A stretch of 64,000 bases of DNA from Halalkalicoccus sp. CG83 (GTDB lineage: Archaea; Halobacteriota; Halobacteria; Halobacteriales; Halalkalicoccaceae), in contig NZ_JAZDDH010000001.1 of the NCBI RefSeq assembly GCF_037081715.1, positions 2,480,001-2,544,000 on the forward strand, given 5' to 3'. The notes below the pieces were generated by a model. That model was not told where the DNA came from. It saw only the letters and a list, made by a program, of their open reading frames with translations, and made no database searches. A program made the translations under genes and the position numbers. Positions 25,128 to 33,228 of the stretch are shown piece by piece (within the stretch, counting starts at the first letter, position 1; each line of letters opens with the position of its first letter).

Positions 25128-25811
25128 ATGGGTAGCCGACTGGAGTCACGCGAGGCGCAGACCGTCGAGGTGGTCGATCGTCTCTCCGCGGAGTACCCCG
25201 AGGCGACGATCTCGCTTCGGTTCTCCGATCGACTGGAACTGCTGATCGCGGTGATCCTCTCAGCACAGTGTACCGACGAGCGGGTCAACCGGGTCACCGA
25301 AGAGCTCTTCGAGAAGTACGAGGGCGCCGAAGCGTACGCCGAGGCCGACCAGGAGGAGCTCGCGGAGGACCTCAGCTCGATCACCTACTACAACAACAAG
25401 GCGGGCTACATCCGCGAGGCCTGCGAGCTCATCGTCTCCGAGCACGGCGGCGAGGTGCCCGACACGATGGACGAGCTCACCGACCTGCCGGGCGTGGGAC
25501 GAAAGACCGCGAACGTCGTCCTCCAGCACGGCCACGAGGTCGTCGAGGGCGTCGTCGTCGACACCCACGTACAGCGCCTCAGCCGTCGGTTGGGCATCAC
25601 TGAGGAGTCCTCGCCCGAGCGGATCGAGCGCGAGCTGATGGAGCTAGTTCCCAGAGAACGCTGGCAGGAGTTCACCCACCTCTGCATCAGCCACGGTCGG
25701 GCGACGTGTACGGCACGCAATCCCGACTGTGGCGACTGCGTGCTCGAGGACGTCTGTCCCTCCTCGAAGCTCGACGGCGGAGTCGACCTGGCAAGCGGCG
25801 AGGCGTGGTGA
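25128..25811 (+). CDS. nth: Endonuclease III
   Basis: This 227-residue DNA glycosylase/AP lyase removes oxidised pyrimidines. It has the helix-hairpin-helix LPGVGRKTANVVL with the catalytic lysine (Lys126), the catalytic aspartate in VVDTHVQR (Asp145) and the 4Fe-4S cluster ligands C-x6-C-x2-C-x5-C at the C-terminus (CTARNPDCGDCVLEDVC). The ATG at 25128 gives the standard length; the longer frame upstream runs into the divergent gene's coding sequence. It is followed by a small acidic protein gene. Confidence 0.93.
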   Translation: MGSRLESREAQTVEVVDRLSAEYPEATISLRFSDRLELLIAVILSAQCTDERVNRVTEELFEKYEGAEAYAEADQEELAEDLSSITYYNNKAGYIREACELIVSEHGGEVPDTMDELTDLPGVGRKTANVVLQHGHEVVEGVVVDTHVQRLSRRLGITEESSPERIERELMELVPRERWQEFTHLCISHGRATCTARNPDCGDCVLEDVCPSSKLDGGVDLASGEAW

Positions 25812-25865
25812 CCCGGAGGGCGCGTGGAAAACGCCTTTGATCCTGGGCGTTCAACTCGGAACGCT

Positions 25866-26105
25866 ATGACCGAAGGGGACGAACACGGACGCGACGTCGA
25901 ACTGTCCAAGGAGAAGAGCGACCCCGACGCGGAGGAGGACGTCGACGAGGAGGTCGAACGCGAACAGGAGGAGGAGCGACGACGGGCCCAGGAGGAGGAG
26001 GCCGAGGAGAAGCTCGACGACGAGGACGAACAACGGGAGGCCGCCGCCGAGGAGACGGCGAACCCCGACGCCCACCGTGACGAGCGCCCGTTCAACAACC
26101 GCTGA
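25866..26105 (+). CDS. Small, highly charged acidic protein, unknown
   Basis: These 79 residues are dominated by Glu, Asp and Arg, likely one long charged helix or coiled coil (EEVEREQEEERRRAQEEE). There is no domain signature. It lies 55 bases after endonuclease III on the same strand. An upstream in-frame ATG at 25824 exists, but the stretch between has a different composition. Strongly biased composition makes coding status slightly uncertain. Confidence 0.5.
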   Translation: MTEGDEHGRDVELSKEKSDPDAEEDVDEEVEREQEEERRRAQEEEAEEKLDDEDEQREAAAEETANPDAHRDERPFNNR

Positions 26106-26111
26106 TCGCGG

Positions 26112-26591
26112 CTACAGCACGTAGCGAACCACGTACTGGGCGATCCCCAATAGATAGGCGATCAGCCAACACAGGACGTAGCCGGCGACGCCGACGCGAA
26201 GCCGGAAGCGCCACGCGGACATGTTCTCGTGGAGATCGTCGATCGCGACCTCCTGGCCGGGATCGCCGTAGAGGTCGTGTTCGTACTTCGCCTGGAAGAT
26301 CCGAACGATCCCGGTCAGCGCGAAGACCAGGAAGGCGTACGCCTGGAGCCCGAAGACGGCGTGCATGGCGGCGAACCCCGTGAGCTGATCGAGCAGCCGG
26401 GGCGCCATCCATCCCAGAACGGGGCCGGTCGTCAGCGCCAGCCCGACGAGGATAAAGGAGAGGTGGCGGACCAGCACGGACCACGTGACCGGTTCGTTCT
26501 CGATGATGATCCACGCGCCGTAGAGGTAGAAGGGAAAGCTCGCCGTCACGGCCAGGGCGGCGAGCGTCGCCCAGACGACCGGTTCGACCAT
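26112..26591 (-). CDS. Four-helix membrane protein next to the respiratory cluster
   Basis: This 159-residue integral membrane protein has about four helices (residues about 5-27, 37-60, 72-95, 130-152). Histidines occur at helix ends (VRHLSF, AMHAVFG), as in haem-binding DUF420- or cytochrome-like proteins, but no motif is decisive. It is divergent from the gene at 26677 that leads into the cytochrome bc cluster, a position conserved for such proteins in haloarchaea as far as I recall. The start at 26591 begins directly with the first helix. Confidence 0.55.
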   Translation of the reverse strand: MVEPVVWATLAALAVTASFPFYLYGAWIIIENEPVTWSVLVRHLSFILVGLALTTGPVLGWMAPRLLDQLTGFAAMHAVFGLQAYAFLVFALTGIVRIFQAKYEHDLYGDPGQEVAIDDLHENMSAWRFRLRVGVAGYVLCWLIAYLLGIAQYVVRYVL

Positions 26592-26676
26592 TGGCCGACG
26601 GTACGCGGCGTGGCGCGTTAAACCACCCGAACTCGCTCCCGGAACACGTATGTCCGTCCCGGCCCAATATCGAACG

Positions 26677-27447
26677 ATGGCTGACGCTCGTTCCTCCGAG
26701 GACGAGTCCCCCGACGACGAGCGACGCGTCGAGCGTCCGATCGACGAGGAGTACGACTTCGAGAAGTTCGGCCCGGCGGAGATGGACCGGATGAGCCCCG
26801 AGGAGTGGGAGAGCGCGTTCGATCCCGACTCCTGGATCACCGGCCCCGAACTGCTCGATCGGGTCGAGGCGGACCTCAAGGGGCGGATCGCGAGCCGGGA
26901 CGTGTTCGCGGTGCTCGAACGACTCGAGGAGGACGCTCCGGCGCTTCTGGCTTACTCCGACGAGGGCTATGCGATCGTCTACCCGGACGGGACCGTCGAG
27001 GGCGAGGGGACCGTACTCAGGGACGTCAAGCCGAGCGTCGCGCTCTGTTCGATGGACGACTACGAGGTGGCCGATCCTCCGGCGGACTGGTCGCTTCCCG
27101 ACCCGGAGGAAGTCCCCGAGGGGAGCGGCGACCTGGGCAACAAGATGCTCCAGGTAGTAGCGTTCGGACTGCTCGCGGCGGGGGCGATCATGATCGGCGG
27201 AACCGTCTTCGGCGGGGGCGGCAACGCCGGCGTGGTCGTCCTCCTCCTAGGGGTGATCTTCCTGGTCGCCAGCGTCTTCCTCTTCCTGATCGTCGCCAAC
27301 GCTCGGCTGTCGGATCGCTTCCGTGCGGAGGAGTACAAGAACCGGCTTCGATCGGCGGGGGTGCGCTCGGCCGAGCGACCCGACTTCGTCCCCGTCGAGG
27401 ACGGGAAGATCGTCCCCTTCGAAGAGGGACGCGAGCGGTCCGAATAG
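26677..27447 (+). CDS. Uncharacterised membrane protein of the cytochrome bc locus
   Basis: This 256-residue protein has an acidic N-terminal region containing DFEKFGPAEMDRMSPEEWESAFDP and WITGPELLDRVEADLK, followed by a beta-rich segment (YAIVYPDGTVEGEGTVLRDVKPSVALC) and two transmembrane helices at about residues 163-184 and 189-212. It resembles the haloarchaeal proteins that accompany halocyanin/Rieske/cytochrome b genes; a role in assembling or regulating that complex is inferred from position only. An in-frame ATG at 26650 is an alternative start. Confidence 0.6.
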   Translation: MADARSSEDESPDDERRVERPIDEEYDFEKFGPAEMDRMSPEEWESAFDPDSWITGPELLDRVEADLKGRIASRDVFAVLERLEEDAPALLAYSDEGYAIVYPDGTVEGEGTVLRDVKPSVALCSMDDYEVADPPADWSLPDPEEVPEGSGDLGNKMLQVVAFGLLAAGAIMIGGTVFGGGGNAGVVVLLLGVIFLVASVFLFLIVANARLSDRFRAEEYKNRLRSAGVRSAERPDFVPVEDGKIVPFEEGRERSE

Positions 27448-27529
27448 CCGGACGGGAACGGTCCGCACGGCCCCCGTTCATCGCCCTCATCGGTGGGTTT
27501 ATGCGAGCCCGGTCCTGACCGTCGTGTGT

Positions 27530-28165
27530 ATGAAGAGGCGGGAATTTATCACGGCAGCGGGTGTCGGGAGCGCCGCGACGGCGGCCGGTGCGACGGGTGC
27601 CGTCGGGAGCGCAGCCGCCCAGGAGGAAGGGGGAGACGAGGAGCCCGACTGGCCGGAGTTCGTCGACGAAGCGAACGAGTACTCGAGCGGCGAGACCGAG
27701 GACCTCCGCGGCCAGGAGGAGGCCACCGTCGAGGTCGGCGCCGGCGACGGGCTGGCGTTCGCCCCGCCGGCGATCTGGGTCGACGCGGGCACGAACGTGA
27801 TCTGGGAGTGGACCGGCGAGGGCGGCGGCCACAACGTCGCCAGCGAGGAGGGCGAGGAGTACTCGAGCGAGGTCACCGACGAGGCCGGCTTCACCTTCGA
27901 GCACACCTTCGAGGAGGACGGCCAGATGAACACCTACAAGTGTGAACCCCACGCGGGCCAGGGGATGCACGGCGGCGTCGCCGTCGGTGAGGTGGAGACC
28001 CGGGAGGCCCAGACGGGCGTCGCGACCGACCCGCACGAGATGGGCATTCAGGTCCAGGAGCACTGGGTCGGCATCGGCGCCGTCCTGATGGTCTCCGTCT
28101 CACTGGTCTTCACGTTCTTCACGCTCAAGTACGGCGAGTCGCCACACGCCAAAGGAGGGGACTGA
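27530..28165 (+). CDS. Halocyanin-like blue copper protein with C-terminal membrane anchor
   Basis: This 211-residue plastocyanin-family electron carrier has a Tat signal (KRREFITAAGVGSAA) and a cupredoxin domain with copper ligands His in GGGHNV, Cys and His in YKCEPHAGQGMHGG, and the Met that follows. A transmembrane helix (about residues 183-202) near the C-terminus anchors it on the outer face. It replaces cytochrome c as electron acceptor of the Rieske/cytochrome b complex encoded just downstream (28556-31069). Its cupredoxin shares two 55-bp DNA blocks with the second halocyanin gene (39612). The stop is followed by the next ATG within 1 base. Confidence 0.9.
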   Translation: MKRREFITAAGVGSAATAAGATGAVGSAAAQEEGGDEEPDWPEFVDEANEYSSGETEDLRGQEEATVEVGAGDGLAFAPPAIWVDAGTNVIWEWTGEGGGHNVASEEGEEYSSEVTDEAGFTFEHTFEEDGQMNTYKCEPHAGQGMHGGVAVGEVETREAQTGVATDPHEMGIQVQEHWVGIGAVLMVSVSLVFTFFTLKYGESPHAKGGD

Positions 28166-28166
28166 G

Positions 28167-28553
28167 ATGTCGTCATCGGGCAACAGCTACGGAGACATCC
28201 ACCGGTACGAGCCCGCCCGCGAGAGCACCGTCGCCGCGATCGCGATCGTCGTGTTGACCATCATCGAGGTCGTGATGGTCGGGCTGTTCACCTACGGGCT
28301 CGTGCTGGCCTGGGGGACGACACAGGACGGGAACATCTTCCTCGGGATGCTGCTCGCGATGACCTTCATCAACCTGGCGTTCATCCTCCTGCTCTACCGG
28401 AAGGAGTTCCTCCCCGACGTGATGATCGTCAAGAAGCGCCGACGCAAGTGGGAGGACCTCTACGTGCGCGAGGAACACGCCGAGGGTCAGGAGTTCGCGG
28501 ACGGCGCGATGGAGCACTTCAAACGAGCGGTCTACCCGTACTACAAGAAGTAA
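28167..28553 (+). CDS. Small membrane subunit of the cytochrome bc operon
   Basis: This 128-residue protein has two transmembrane helices (about residues 22-47 and 58-76), a basic patch (VKKRRRKWEDLY) and a conserved-looking C-terminus (HFKRAVYPYYKK). It is tightly packed between the halocyanin (1 base) and the Rieske gene (2 bases), so it is co-transcribed and probably a structural or assembly subunit. The family is known to me only as an uncharacterised haloarchaeal protein of this locus. Confidence 0.65.
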   Translation: MSSSGNSYGDIHRYEPARESTVAAIAIVVLTIIEVVMVGLFTYGLVLAWGTTQDGNIFLGMLLAMTFINLAFILLLYRKEFLPDVMIVKKRRRKWEDLYVREEHAEGQEFADGAMEHFKRAVYPYYKK

Positions 28554-28555
28554 CA

Positions 28556-29470
28556 ATGTCAGCAAACGAAGACAAGTATCCGGTTGAATCGGACAGGAGG
28601 AGGTTCGTGAAGGGAGTCGTCGGTGCGTCGGCGATCGCCGGGATCGGTTCGACCGGGGCGGCGGCGGTCAACACCGCGACCCCTCCGACGGGATCGGGCG
28701 GCGGAATCACCCCCTTCATGGGGATCGAGCGGATCGACGGTCCCGCACCGCGCGGGATGCCGATCATCCCGGTCGAGATCGACGACGAGGGCGTCATCAG
28801 CGGCCGGTGGCCCGAGGTCAAAGAGGAGACGGTCCAGGGACAGACGGAGTACCTGGCGGAGGAGGAGATCGGCGGGATCACCTACACCTCGCAGTGGTTC
28901 CAGTACTGCGGGAAACAGACCTCGCCGGCGTTGCTCCCGCGTGCGGATCAGGACAACCGATTTCTCTCGTCGGAGGAGACCCAGTACGAGTGGCAGTCGG
29001 AGCTCGAGGCCGACGAGCCGCTCAACATCGAGCACTTCGACGACTACGAGGACTGGGGCAACGAGATCGGCGAGGACGGAGCCGGCAAGCCCGCCGCCGC
29101 GACGTGGCGCTCGGACGGACTCGAGGGCGGCGACGTCCTCAACGCGATCGTCATGCGGAGCCCACGGATCGAGGAGGCCGCCCAGGAAGACGAGTTCCTC
29201 GAGGCCGCCACCCAGGACGGGGTGTTCGCGTACCTGAACGTCTGTACGCACTTCTGTTGCGTGCCGGGCTTCAAGGTCTCCGATACCGCCGAGCGGTTCG
29301 AGGACGGTAACGTCATCTACTGTCAGTGTCACGCGTCGGTCTACGACCCGTTCACGATCCTCGAGCAGTCGTTCCTCTCGTTCCCGCAGCCCGACGACGT
29401 CCAGCTTCCCGAGGAAGGGGGCGGCGGGGGCGGCGAGGAAGAGGGCGGTGACGGCGGAGGGGGGCACTAG
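28556..29470 (+). CDS. Rieske 2Fe-2S protein
   Basis: This 304-residue Rieske protein has a Tat-like N-terminus (SDRRRFVKGVVGASAIAG) that also serves as membrane anchor. The cluster-binding boxes are CTHFCC (about residue 229) and CQCHAS (about residue 259); a disulphide pair is provided by the extra cysteines. A long insertion between anchor and cluster (about 160 residues, acidic) exceeds bacterial Rieske proteins. The tail is Gly/Glu-rich low-complexity sequence. It takes electrons from quinol at the cytochrome b centre and passes them to halocyanin. Confidence 0.92.
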   Translation: MSANEDKYPVESDRRRFVKGVVGASAIAGIGSTGAAAVNTATPPTGSGGGITPFMGIERIDGPAPRGMPIIPVEIDDEGVISGRWPEVKEETVQGQTEYLAEEEIGGITYTSQWFQYCGKQTSPALLPRADQDNRFLSSEETQYEWQSELEADEPLNIEHFDDYEDWGNEIGEDGAGKPAAATWRSDGLEGGDVLNAIVMRSPRIEEAAQEDEFLEAATQDGVFAYLNVCTHFCCVPGFKVSDTAERFEDGNVIYCQCHASVYDPFTILEQSFLSFPQPDDVQLPEEGGGGGGEEEGGDGGGGH

Positions 29471-29475
29471 TACCC

Positions 29476-30276
29476 ATGAGCCTCGAACGCAAGGATGAGC
29501 ACGACCACCGCGGCTGGATGGAGGAGCGTAACCTCTCGCCCATCGAGCAGGGCTACCTGATGACGCTGATGTGGCTCGACAAGCGGTTCCGCGTGGTCGA
29601 CTACCTCGAGCTGCTCGAGACGATGTACTACCGGGTCAACCTCCAGATGCCCAAGAGCCACACGGAGCAGTACAACCTCGACAACAAGTTCTGGTACTGG
29701 TACCCGCTGTACTCGCTGGGCGCGTTCTCGACCATCGCGTACATCGTCGCCGCGGTAACGGGCGCGTTGCTCGGCTTCTACTACGCGCCGTCGACAGCCG
29801 CCGCCGAGGAGGCGACGGTCGCCTACGACCAGGTCGTGATGATCATGATGGAGATGAACTTCGGGTACTTCCTCCGGAGCCTCCACCGGTGGTCCGCCCA
29901 GATCATGACCGCGGCCGTGTTCCTTCACATGCTCCGGGTCTACTTCACCGGTTCGTACAAGGAGCCCCGGGAGGTCAACTGGCTGATCGGGATCGTGCTG
30001 ATCAGTCTGACGATGGCGTTCGGGTACACGGGCTACCTGCTGCCCTGGACCCAGCTGTCGTACTGGGCGGGACAGATCGGCGTCGAGATGGCGCTGTCGG
30101 TCCCGTTCATCGGCGAGTGGGTCGCCCAGCTGGTCTTCGGCGGGTTCAGCCTCGGAGCACCGACGCTCCAGCGGATGTACATCCTCCACGTGTTCGTCCT
30201 ACCGTTCGTGGTGACGGCGCTAATCGCCATCCACATCGGTATCGTCTGGATGCAGGGAATCGCGGAGCCACACTGA
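29476..30276 (+). CDS. Cytochrome b, N-terminal subunit (b6-like)
   Basis: This 266-residue diheme cytochrome b has the four haem-ligand histidines in RSLHRWSAQ and FLHMLRVYFTGSYK (helix II) and LHVFVLPFVV and IAIHIGIVW (helix IV). GYTGYLLPWTQ contributes to the quinol site. Four to five helices fit a cytochrome b6 split form, with the C-terminal half encoded by the next gene (7 bases later). It is a core subunit of quinol:halocyanin oxidoreductase. Confidence 0.93.
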   Translation: MSLERKDEHDHRGWMEERNLSPIEQGYLMTLMWLDKRFRVVDYLELLETMYYRVNLQMPKSHTEQYNLDNKFWYWYPLYSLGAFSTIAYIVAAVTGALLGFYYAPSTAAAEEATVAYDQVVMIMMEMNFGYFLRSLHRWSAQIMTAAVFLHMLRVYFTGSYKEPREVNWLIGIVLISLTMAFGYTGYLLPWTQLSYWAGQIGVEMALSVPFIGEWVAQLVFGGFSLGAPTLQRMYILHVFVLPFVVTALIAIHIGIVWMQGIAEPH

Positions 30277-30283
30277 TCGACCA

Positions 30284-31069
30284 ATGAGCCAAGAAACCGA
30301 TTCACAGTCCGAGGGGGAAGAGCCCCGAACCGACGGCGGAGGCGGCGTTCCGGCCGTTCCGCCGGACGACGAAACGCCCACCTGGCGCGAGCGAAAGGAG
30401 CGAACGCAGGGCCTGTCCAGGCTGACCTACGAGTACTTCGAACGCTCGCGCCGCGAGGACCAGGACCTCCGCCAGGAGTCGACGTACGTCGAGCGCGACG
30501 TACTCGCCTTCCCGACGTGGCCCCACGAGACGATCCGCAATCTCGCGCTGGCGTCGTTCTTCGTGGGAATGATGTTCCTCGTCTCGGCGGCGGCGCCGCC
30601 ACACATGCCGGAGGCCGCGGACCCCAGTTCGACGCCGCCGGTGATCCTTCCCGACTGGTATCTCTACTGGTCGTACGGCCTGCTCCACCTCGACCCGATC
30701 AACCCCGAACTCGCCATCCTCGGCGGCGAGAAGCTGGTGAGCGACCGCGTCTACGGTGTGATGGCGAACGTCGTCGTCGTCAGCATCATCGCCATCGTTC
30801 CGTTCCTCAACAAGGGCTCCGCCCGTCGACCAGTCGAGGAGCCCTTCTGGGCGGCGCTGGGCGTCGCCGGGATCATCTTCGCGATCACCATCGCGGCCCT
30901 GCCCCTGGAGGACATGATCACCTTCATCCCGGGAGAGCTCGTGTTCAACCTGGTCTTCTTCCTGCCGTTGATCGGGTTCTTCCTCACGTACGCCATCCTG
31001 AAGACGATGCGCGAGGGGTACATGTACTCGCTCAACCGGCGATACTACCGGCTTCGACCGCCGAGGTAA
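30284..31069 (+). CDS. Cytochrome b, C-terminal subunit (subunit IV-like)
   Basis: This 261-residue protein contains the C-terminal part of cytochrome b, with FPTWPHETIRNLAL, the quinol-site region ILPDWYLYWSYGLL (corresponding to the PEWY loop) and three to four helices (about residues 85-105, 153-172, 182-203, 217-238). The first 80 residues are an acidic/basic cytoplasmic extension rich in Ser, Glu and Arg. It follows the b6-like gene by 7 bases and completes the split cytochrome b. Confidence 0.9.
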   Translation: MSQETDSQSEGEEPRTDGGGGVPAVPPDDETPTWRERKERTQGLSRLTYEYFERSRREDQDLRQESTYVERDVLAFPTWPHETIRNLALASFFVGMMFLVSAAAPPHMPEAADPSSTPPVILPDWYLYWSYGLLHLDPINPELAILGGEKLVSDRVYGVMANVVVVSIIAIVPFLNKGSARRPVEEPFWAALGVAGIIFAITIAALPLEDMITFIPGELVFNLVFFLPLIGFFLTYAILKTMREGYMYSLNRRYYRLRPPR

Positions 31070-31095
31070 TACGGTCTCCCGCGTAACGTCCTTCC

Positions 31096-31404
31096 ATGTC
31101 GGAACCGTCCCCTGAACGCTCCGACGACGACCGAAGCGTCGTCGTCCCGATGCGCGTCTACAAGGCCGTCACCGTGTTCTCGACGCTCTTCGCGGTGGTC
31201 GGCGTCGTCGGCGGGTTCGTTCTCCTCGACGTCGCCACCGATCGCGCCCAGGCCGATCTCGCGCAGATCGAACCGCTCGTGGCGTTGGGCGGACTGGCGC
31301 TGATCGTCGCCTCCGCGGTGACGTACGCCTTCTCGACTCGGTTTCAGGCTGCGGGAATGGGAAACGCTAAAGACGGCGAGGCCGAAGACTCGAACCATGA
31401 GTGA
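31096..31404 (+). CDS. Small membrane protein of the cytochrome bc operon (1)
   Basis: This 102-residue protein has two helices (about residues 25-46 and 63-82) and polar ends. Its last bases overlap the start of the next gene by 8 (31397-31404), so the two are co-translated. Position conserved with the bc complex suggests an accessory subunit; no motif reveals a function. Confidence 0.6.
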   Translation: MSEPSPERSDDDRSVVVPMRVYKAVTVFSTLFAVVGVVGGFVLLDVATDRAQADLAQIEPLVALGGLALIVASAVTYAFSTRFQAAGMGNAKDGEAEDSNHE

Positions 31405-31672
31405 CGAGTTCATGAAAGGGTTCGGGATCCTGACGAGTGCCGGCCTGTTCTGGTTCATCGTGGCGGCGTGGTTCAACACGGAGAGCTTCGGGGGCACGCA
31501 GCTGGTCGCGCCGAACCCGGATGACGTCGGGCTGTACGCCGACATCCTGATCGGCATCAAGGACGTCGCCGTCTGGTTCGGCATCCTCGGCGCGCTCACC
31601 TTCTGGTTCGTCATCCCCGCCGTCCGCGAGGGGCGTCGGGCGTACGAGGAGCGCCAGCGGAGCGCGGACTGA
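31397..31672 (+). CDS. Small membrane protein of the cytochrome bc operon (2)
   Basis: This 91-residue protein has two helices (about residues 8-25 and 55-77) and a charged C-terminus (REGRRAYEERQRSAD). It starts within the end of the previous gene and closes the rightward respiratory operon. The family is unrecognised beyond its location. Confidence 0.6.
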   Translation: MSDEFMKGFGILTSAGLFWFIVAAWFNTESFGGTQLVAPNPDDVGLYADILIGIKDVAVWFGILGALTFWFVIPAVREGRRAYEERQRSAD

Positions 31673-31879
31673 GATCCGTCCGATCCCCGTTCTTAGAAGT
31701 CAGCTTCCGAAACGCCAGTAGCGACGCGCCGTTCGTCCCCGCCGCCGTCTCAGGTCTCTCCCCGTACGGCTCTCACGACGAGTGGTCGATCGACCGATCG
31801 ACCGGTAGCCGACCACCGGATCGGCGAGACGCCGTCCGATACCGGCACGAGGCGACTAAAAAAACCGAGCGCGGGCCGG

Positions 31880-32314
31880 TTAGATGACGATGCTCCAGAA
31901 CGGACCGAGCAGCACGACGAGGACGATGAAACCCGCGTATACGGCGACGAACAGCGACGCGCCGATCGACGCCTTCGGCGCTTCGAGCGGTCGGTCGGTC
32001 CGTGCCTCGACCAGCCGCGCCTCGTACTCGAAGAAGTCAGCGACGAAGGCCGTCAGCGTGAACGCCGCGAGCGGGATGCCGAAGTGCAGATCGACGAGGA
32101 CGTAGTAGAACGTCGCGAACACGAGCGCGAGCGTCGTCGCCGTATGAACCGGATACCGCTCGATCCCGTCCGCACCGTGTTCGTCGGCCTGCCTGACGTG
32201 GCGCCGGTGGGCGAGATATCGCGTTGCGACGTTGGCTATCGCGAGCACCAGGACGATGAACGGGATGGCCGACGCCAGCACGGCGTCGACCGCTTCGACC
32301 TGTAGCGGTTGCAT
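31880..32314 (-). CDS. Integral membrane protein, unknown
   Basis: This 144-residue protein has about four helices (residues about 11-34, 56-74, 78-96, 118-142), with a His/Arg-rich loop after the first (HRRHVRQADEHG) and VDLHFGIP in the middle. It converges on the respiratory operon. Haloarchaeal genomes commonly hold such a gene here, but the function is unknown. Confidence 0.6.
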   Translation of the reverse strand: MQPLQVEAVDAVLASAIPFIVLVLAIANVATRYLAHRRHVRQADEHGADGIERYPVHTATTLALVFATFYYVLVDLHFGIPLAAFTLTAFVADFFEYEARLVEARTDRPLEAPKASIGASLFVAVYAGFIVLVVLLGPFWSIVI

Positions 32315-32364
32315 GCGCCAGTATCGGTCGTTCGTCCATTAGAGTGTTTCCAATCTGCGCCCGG

Positions 32365-33102
32365 TCAGGGGTAGGCGGGTCGTCCCTCCGGGACGCACAA
32401 CAACCGGATCGATCCGTCGGTACGGAGTTCGAGACGGGCGTCGCGACCGACGGTCCCCCGATCGTGACCGTCGACGAGCAACGAGACGTCGCCCTCGTCG
32501 CGCAGCACCGACAGCGCGACGTCATCGGGCTCGAGGACCCAGGAGGGAACGGAGGTGTGGAAGGGCGCGATCGGGACCACGCAGACGGCATCGGTGCCGA
32601 CGACGAGCGCCGGCCCGTCGGCGGCGGCCACGTAGCCGTGGCTCCCCACCGCCGTGGCGACGACGACGCCGTCGGCCCGAACGCTGGAGAGGCGTTCGGC
32701 GTCGCGCTCGATCGCGTACTCCGAGATGCGGGCCGGTTCGGTCGTCACGAGCATCACGTCCATCAGCGCCGTATCGACCGGCTCGCCGTCGAGGACGACC
32801 GTCAGATGCGGATGCGGCCGTTCGACGCCGGCGCCGTCGAGCGCGCTCGAGACCGCGGCGGCGGCGTCCGATCCGTTCGGCGACTCGATCCCCGGCCCCA
32901 CGCCGATCGGCAGGATGGGTGCCGTCGGCCGCTCGTCCGCCAGCGCGAGCAGCGCCTCCTCGCCGACGGTCACGTACGTCGAGGGCTTCGCGTCCTGGAG
33001 CGTGCCGGGTGCGCCCACGCGGGCGCTCTCGCCGGCGGCCTCGATCGCTTCAACGAGCAGGTCGGTCGCCACGGCATCGCCGGGGACGACGCCGACGGTC
33101 AC
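32365..33102 (-). CDS. NAD kinase-like protein
   Basis: This 245-residue protein is related to ATP-NAD kinases. The typical motif region appears as SVRADGVVVATAVGSHGYVAAADGP (substrate-binding strand and loop), followed by VVPIAPFHTS and a beta-rich C-terminus (DVSLLVDGHDRGTVG). The N-terminal GGDG motif of true NAD kinases is not obvious (TVGEEALLALA stands there), so activity is uncertain. The start is a GTG at 33102 that overlaps the stop of a 29-codon ORF; a longer frame upstream does not look like the family. Confidence 0.72.
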   Translation of the reverse strand: MTVGVVPGDAVATDLLVEAIEAAGESARVGAPGTLQDAKPSTYVTVGEEALLALADERPTAPILPIGVGPGIESPNGSDAAAAVSSALDGAGVERPHPHLTVVLDGEPVDTALMDVMLVTTEPARISEYAIERDAERLSSVRADGVVVATAVGSHGYVAAADGPALVVGTDAVCVVPIAPFHTSVPSWVLEPDDVALSVLRDEGDVSLLVDGHDRGTVGRDARLELRTDGSIRLLCVPEGRPAYP

Positions 33103-33188
33103 CGGCGACCCCCTCGACGGGGCGCCTGTGCGGCGGGAAGCGCGGCCGCGAGCGCCGTCACGCCGACCGCCCGAACTCGGTTTCGCAT
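33099..33188 (-). CDS. Possible 29-residue ORF coupled to the NAD kinase-like gene
   Basis: ATG at 33188 opens a short frame (MRNRVRAVGVTALAAALP...) whose TGA overlaps the GTG start of the NAD kinase-like gene (GTGA). It is basic with an Ala/Leu-rich centre. It may be a leader that couples translation or simply chance; only the overlap supports it. Confidence 0.3.
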   Translation of the reverse strand: MRNRVRAVGVTALAAALPAAQAPRRGGRR

Positions 33189-33228
33189 ACGTCGAACGGT
33201 GGACGCCGGACGGCAAAAGGATGCGGGA

